DNA from: Paracoccus methylovorus | Lineage (GTDB): Bacteria; Pseudomonadota; Alphaproteobacteria; Rhodobacterales; Rhodobacteraceae | Direction: 5' to 3' | Assembly: GCF_016919705.1 (NCBI RefSeq) | Contig: NZ_CP070368.1 | Coordinates: 2,023,501 to 2,087,500, forward strand | Length of the DNA: 64,000 nt | Shown: piece after piece, positions 61,240 through 64,000 of the stretch | How the letters are laid out: each line of letters begins with the position of its first letter | Position numbering within the stretch: the stretch's first letter is position 1 | The notes under the pieces: generated by a model | What the model was told of the DNA's origin: nothing | Database searches by the model: none | The model's input: only the letters and a program-made list of their open reading frames with translations | Program-made: the position numbers and the translations under genes

Positions 61240-64000
<2,761 letters not shown>

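Overview
The window looks like chromosome (or chromid) of a GC-rich alphaproteobacterium of the Rhodobacterales, most likely Paracoccus or a close relative. Support: the right edge carries a 23S-5S-tRNA-fMet rRNA operon end, protein sequences are of Rhodobacterales type, codon use is strongly GC3-biased, and there are many IS3/IS5/IS21/IS66/IS110/IS256 scars. The genus is inference; no database search was possible.

Layout. (1) 1-4400: an ABC metal-chelate uptake cluster (ATPase cut by the window edge, periplasmic binding protein, DUF364 protein, unknown 80-aa protein), then a fosmidomycin-resistance-type MFS exporter. (2) 4400-6340: cold-shock protein and several small proteins. (3) 6540-12420: degraded mobile DNA and decayed genes: an IS3 remnant inside an IS66 remnant, a frameshifted hipA with a hipB stub, an intact 851-bp IS5 (IS427-type) element that truncates a vapC toxin, and AraC, MFS and doxX remnants. 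(4) 12570-18110: TetR, an Rrf2/thioredoxin-reductase-like/methyltransferase operon, methionine aminopeptidase, SDR and a frameshifted AraC regulator. (5) 18257-22400: a siderophore unit (periplasmic enterochelin-esterase-like hydrolase, TonB-dependent receptor, FecI-type sigma factor lacking region 4). (6) 22700-27920: remnants of a tRNA-fMet 3' end, a Fic protein, a toxin-antitoxin pair with truncated toxin, and chimeric DNA-modification fragments. (7) 28030-47052: a largely intact metal/redox island: TetR with a MacB/DevBCA-like ABC exporter, cytochrome b561, two P1B metal ATPases, an HMA metal-binding protein, LysR, and a periplasmic electron-transfer module (three small PepSY proteins, DUF2271, PepSY-flavodoxin-FNR fusion, ApbE, cytochrome b, two-component system). 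(8) 47190-58000: an IS graveyard containing ParB and IstB fragments, part of a sugar ABC operon (RbsA-like ATPase and two SMP-30-like proteins) cut at both ends by IS5-family elements, a prophage lysis cassette (endolysin, Rz, nested Rz1) and an IS256 fragment. (9) 58200-60700: YbaK deacylase, a DUF4160/DUF2442 pair, a VOC protein and a small hypothetical protein. (10) 60843-64000: rRNA operon end on the minus strand.

The most coherent function is the region-7 module. Cytosolic electrons could pass through the flavodoxin/FNR domains of the PepSY fusion to periplasmic carriers. ApbE could attach FMN to the DUF2271 protein, which carries a D-G-I-T-G-A-S flavinylation-like motif. The small PepSY proteins and cytochrome b would complete the chain under a divergent OmpR/sensor-kinase pair. 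Two exact IS5 copies in direct orientation flank 44 kb that includes the siderophore and metal/redox islands, so homologous recombination could delete them in one step.
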